From assembly GCA_018895675.1 (NCBI GenBank), contig JAHIOG010000056.1:1-6240 (forward strand): a DNA stretch of 6,240 nt. The letters are read 5' to 3'. The notes beneath the pieces are model-generated. The model was not told the origin of the DNA. It made no database searches and saw only the letters and a list, made by a program, of their open reading frames with translations. This DNA is from a bacterium. Its GTDB lineage: Bacteria; Fidelibacterota; UBA2242. Positions within the stretch are counted from its first letter, which is position 1. Every line of letters begins with the position of its first letter. Made by a program: the position numbers and the translations under genes. Shown piece after piece: positions 4,978-6,240 of the stretch.

Positions 4978-6240
4978 CTATTTGAATCGAAAATCCAACT
5001 TAAAATCAAACAGCCATGGTATTTTAGGATTGATGCCTTCTCTCTCTAATTTATTTGGTAAATCTTCATAATATTGTTTCAAATTTAATGATTCAGGTAC
5101 ATTATATAAAGTAGCAATAATAGTATCATCCTTTACACGCAAATCACCATCAATTCCACGTAAAATGGAATTGCAAGATGTTTAGCTGTCCATATCTTAT
5201 ATGGCTTTGGTAATTTTTGTTTTAGTTGAAAAGTTGCCGCTTGTGCAATTAACGCAAGAGACATTTTTCCATATCAGATATTCAGATTCATCGTCGCAGC
5301 CCGATTCCAGTCTATTGCGGCTTCAAAATTAAAAAATTCCTCGATGGTCCAACGTTCCGGAAAATCTTCCGATACCATTTTTAGCAAATCAGAGATACCT
5401 GTCGCAACAAAAGGTTTATATTGATATTCGGCTTCTATTTCACCACTTCGCTGGGCAATTAAATGGAGCGGATAATTAACTCTCTGCATTCTATAATTCG
5501 TGTATTGATTTATCGGTCGCCACGTCTGGCAAACCATTGAGTAGTTCAAAACCCTGGTGACATAAAGACCGAGTCGGACGTACGCCACTGACACATAATA
5601 CCGATTCATGAATCAACTGCAAAGCCAAACGCGGCTCAATATCCTCATCTGATCCTCCGCTCCATGATTTCACCAAATCCCAGCTACCTAACCGTAAATG
5701 TTCCGGGATAAGTAACCATAAGCCAAGATAATTACTTGAAACTTTTCTGGCTAATTGCTCTCTTACTTCTCTCTCTACACGGATCGGTGTGAATATACAT
5801 CTTTGGATTTTACGTTTCGTTTGATGAATCTCTACCTCTTTCCATCTTTTTTGTGGATTTAAAGTATGGAGTTTTTTTTTGAAGGCCATATTCAGTTATG
5901 GTTCTTTCTACGCTGCGCTTACTAATATCATAACCAACCTGCTTCATCTTCTGTGTGATAACATCCGGTGAAGTATCCGGATCAAGAAAACGATGACGAA
6001 TGATCTGGTTGACAACGGTATCGGTACGTTTGTAATTTCGGGACGGACCGCGTTTGCCCTCTCGCAATGCTTCGCTGCCACCTTCTGCATAAGCTCTTTT
6101 GATTTGATAGAATCTAGACCTCGAAAAGCCATACTTTTTTACCAACTCAATGACCGGAATGCCTAAACATCGGTTTTCAATAAGCATCGCTAATTTCAGA
6201 GTCAATTTGTCGTCCTTATTGATAGAAAACGTTCCACTCG
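4978..6240 (-). pseudogene. Decayed DDE-type transposase gene (5' end outside the window)
   Basis: The N-terminal part is open from the window edge to about 5873 and carries a helix-turn-helix (PVIELVKKYGFSRSRFYQIK) and a second winged-helix-like segment (about SPDVITQKM to SVERTITEYG). The next part (about 5871-5494) reads TLNPQKRWKEVEIHQTKRK to NGLPDVATDKSIHEL. The C-terminal part (5490-4978) reads DFPERWTIEEFFNFEAAIDW and ends DFKLDFRFK, a distinctive end of a transposase family common in environmental bacteria. Lesions: (1) a frame change at a run of nine A bases (5872-5880), where eight would restore the frame; (2) a stop and frame change at about 5490, where the region expected to hold the catalytic core is missing; (3) a TGA at 5274-5276 in MNLNI-TGA-YGKM, most simply an Arg CGA codon changed by C-to-T; (4) a one-base loss in the T run at 5162-5165. 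The protein cannot be active. I cannot assign a named IS family with confidence. Confidence 0.85.

Overview
The window is bacterial chromosomal DNA of moderate, slightly AT-leaning composition. Every gene I can support lies on the minus strand, so the window reads from high to low coordinates. No rRNA, tRNA or CRISPR array is visible. A CsgG-like/DUF5683 protein beside a lipoprotein carrying the 'TNPYDPE' motif and a right-handed beta-helix is a style I associate with uncultured Gram-negative lineages such as KSB1, Calditrichota or Marinimicrobia-type bacteria. That taxonomic guess is inference only.

Layout in transcription order: (a) 6240-4978 holds a decayed DDE-type transposase gene, with its start outside the window, at least two frameshifts, one nonsense codon and an internal deletion of the catalytic core. 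(b) 4977-4600 is transposon or retroelement debris: a stem-loop tail resembling the 3' part of group II intron/RT elements, a strong palindrome that hides a Shine-Dalgarno sequence, and a tiny ORF. (c) 4599-4255 has a plausible sigma70 promoter and a response-regulator receiver gene killed by a TAG codon and truncated. (d) 4128-2018 is an intact two-gene operon: an exported CsgG/FlgO-like protein with a DUF5683-type membrane domain, then a beta-helix lipoprotein whose Shine-Dalgarno overlaps the upstream stop codon. (e) 1996-1761 carries a second copy of the tiny ORF and its 43-bp repeat next to an inward-facing, phased inverted repeat (MITE-like). (f) 1739-1047 is an intact SRAP (YedK/HMCES) gene. 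(g) 942-733 is a possible 49-residue small protein with a hairpin after it. (h) 720-1 holds a promoter and the 5' two-thirds or so of a nucleotide-sugar dehydrogenase gene with an apparent one-base deletion near its start.

Functionally the window is a patchwork. The sugar-nucleotide oxidation gene points to cell-surface polysaccharide synthesis. The CsgG-like/lipoprotein pair points to the cell envelope. SRAP is a housekeeping DNA-repair protein. Between them lies an eroding accessory zone at about 4250-6240. The least explained items are the two dispersed copies of the tiny ORF ending in MTETRYATEW and the envelope gene pair.
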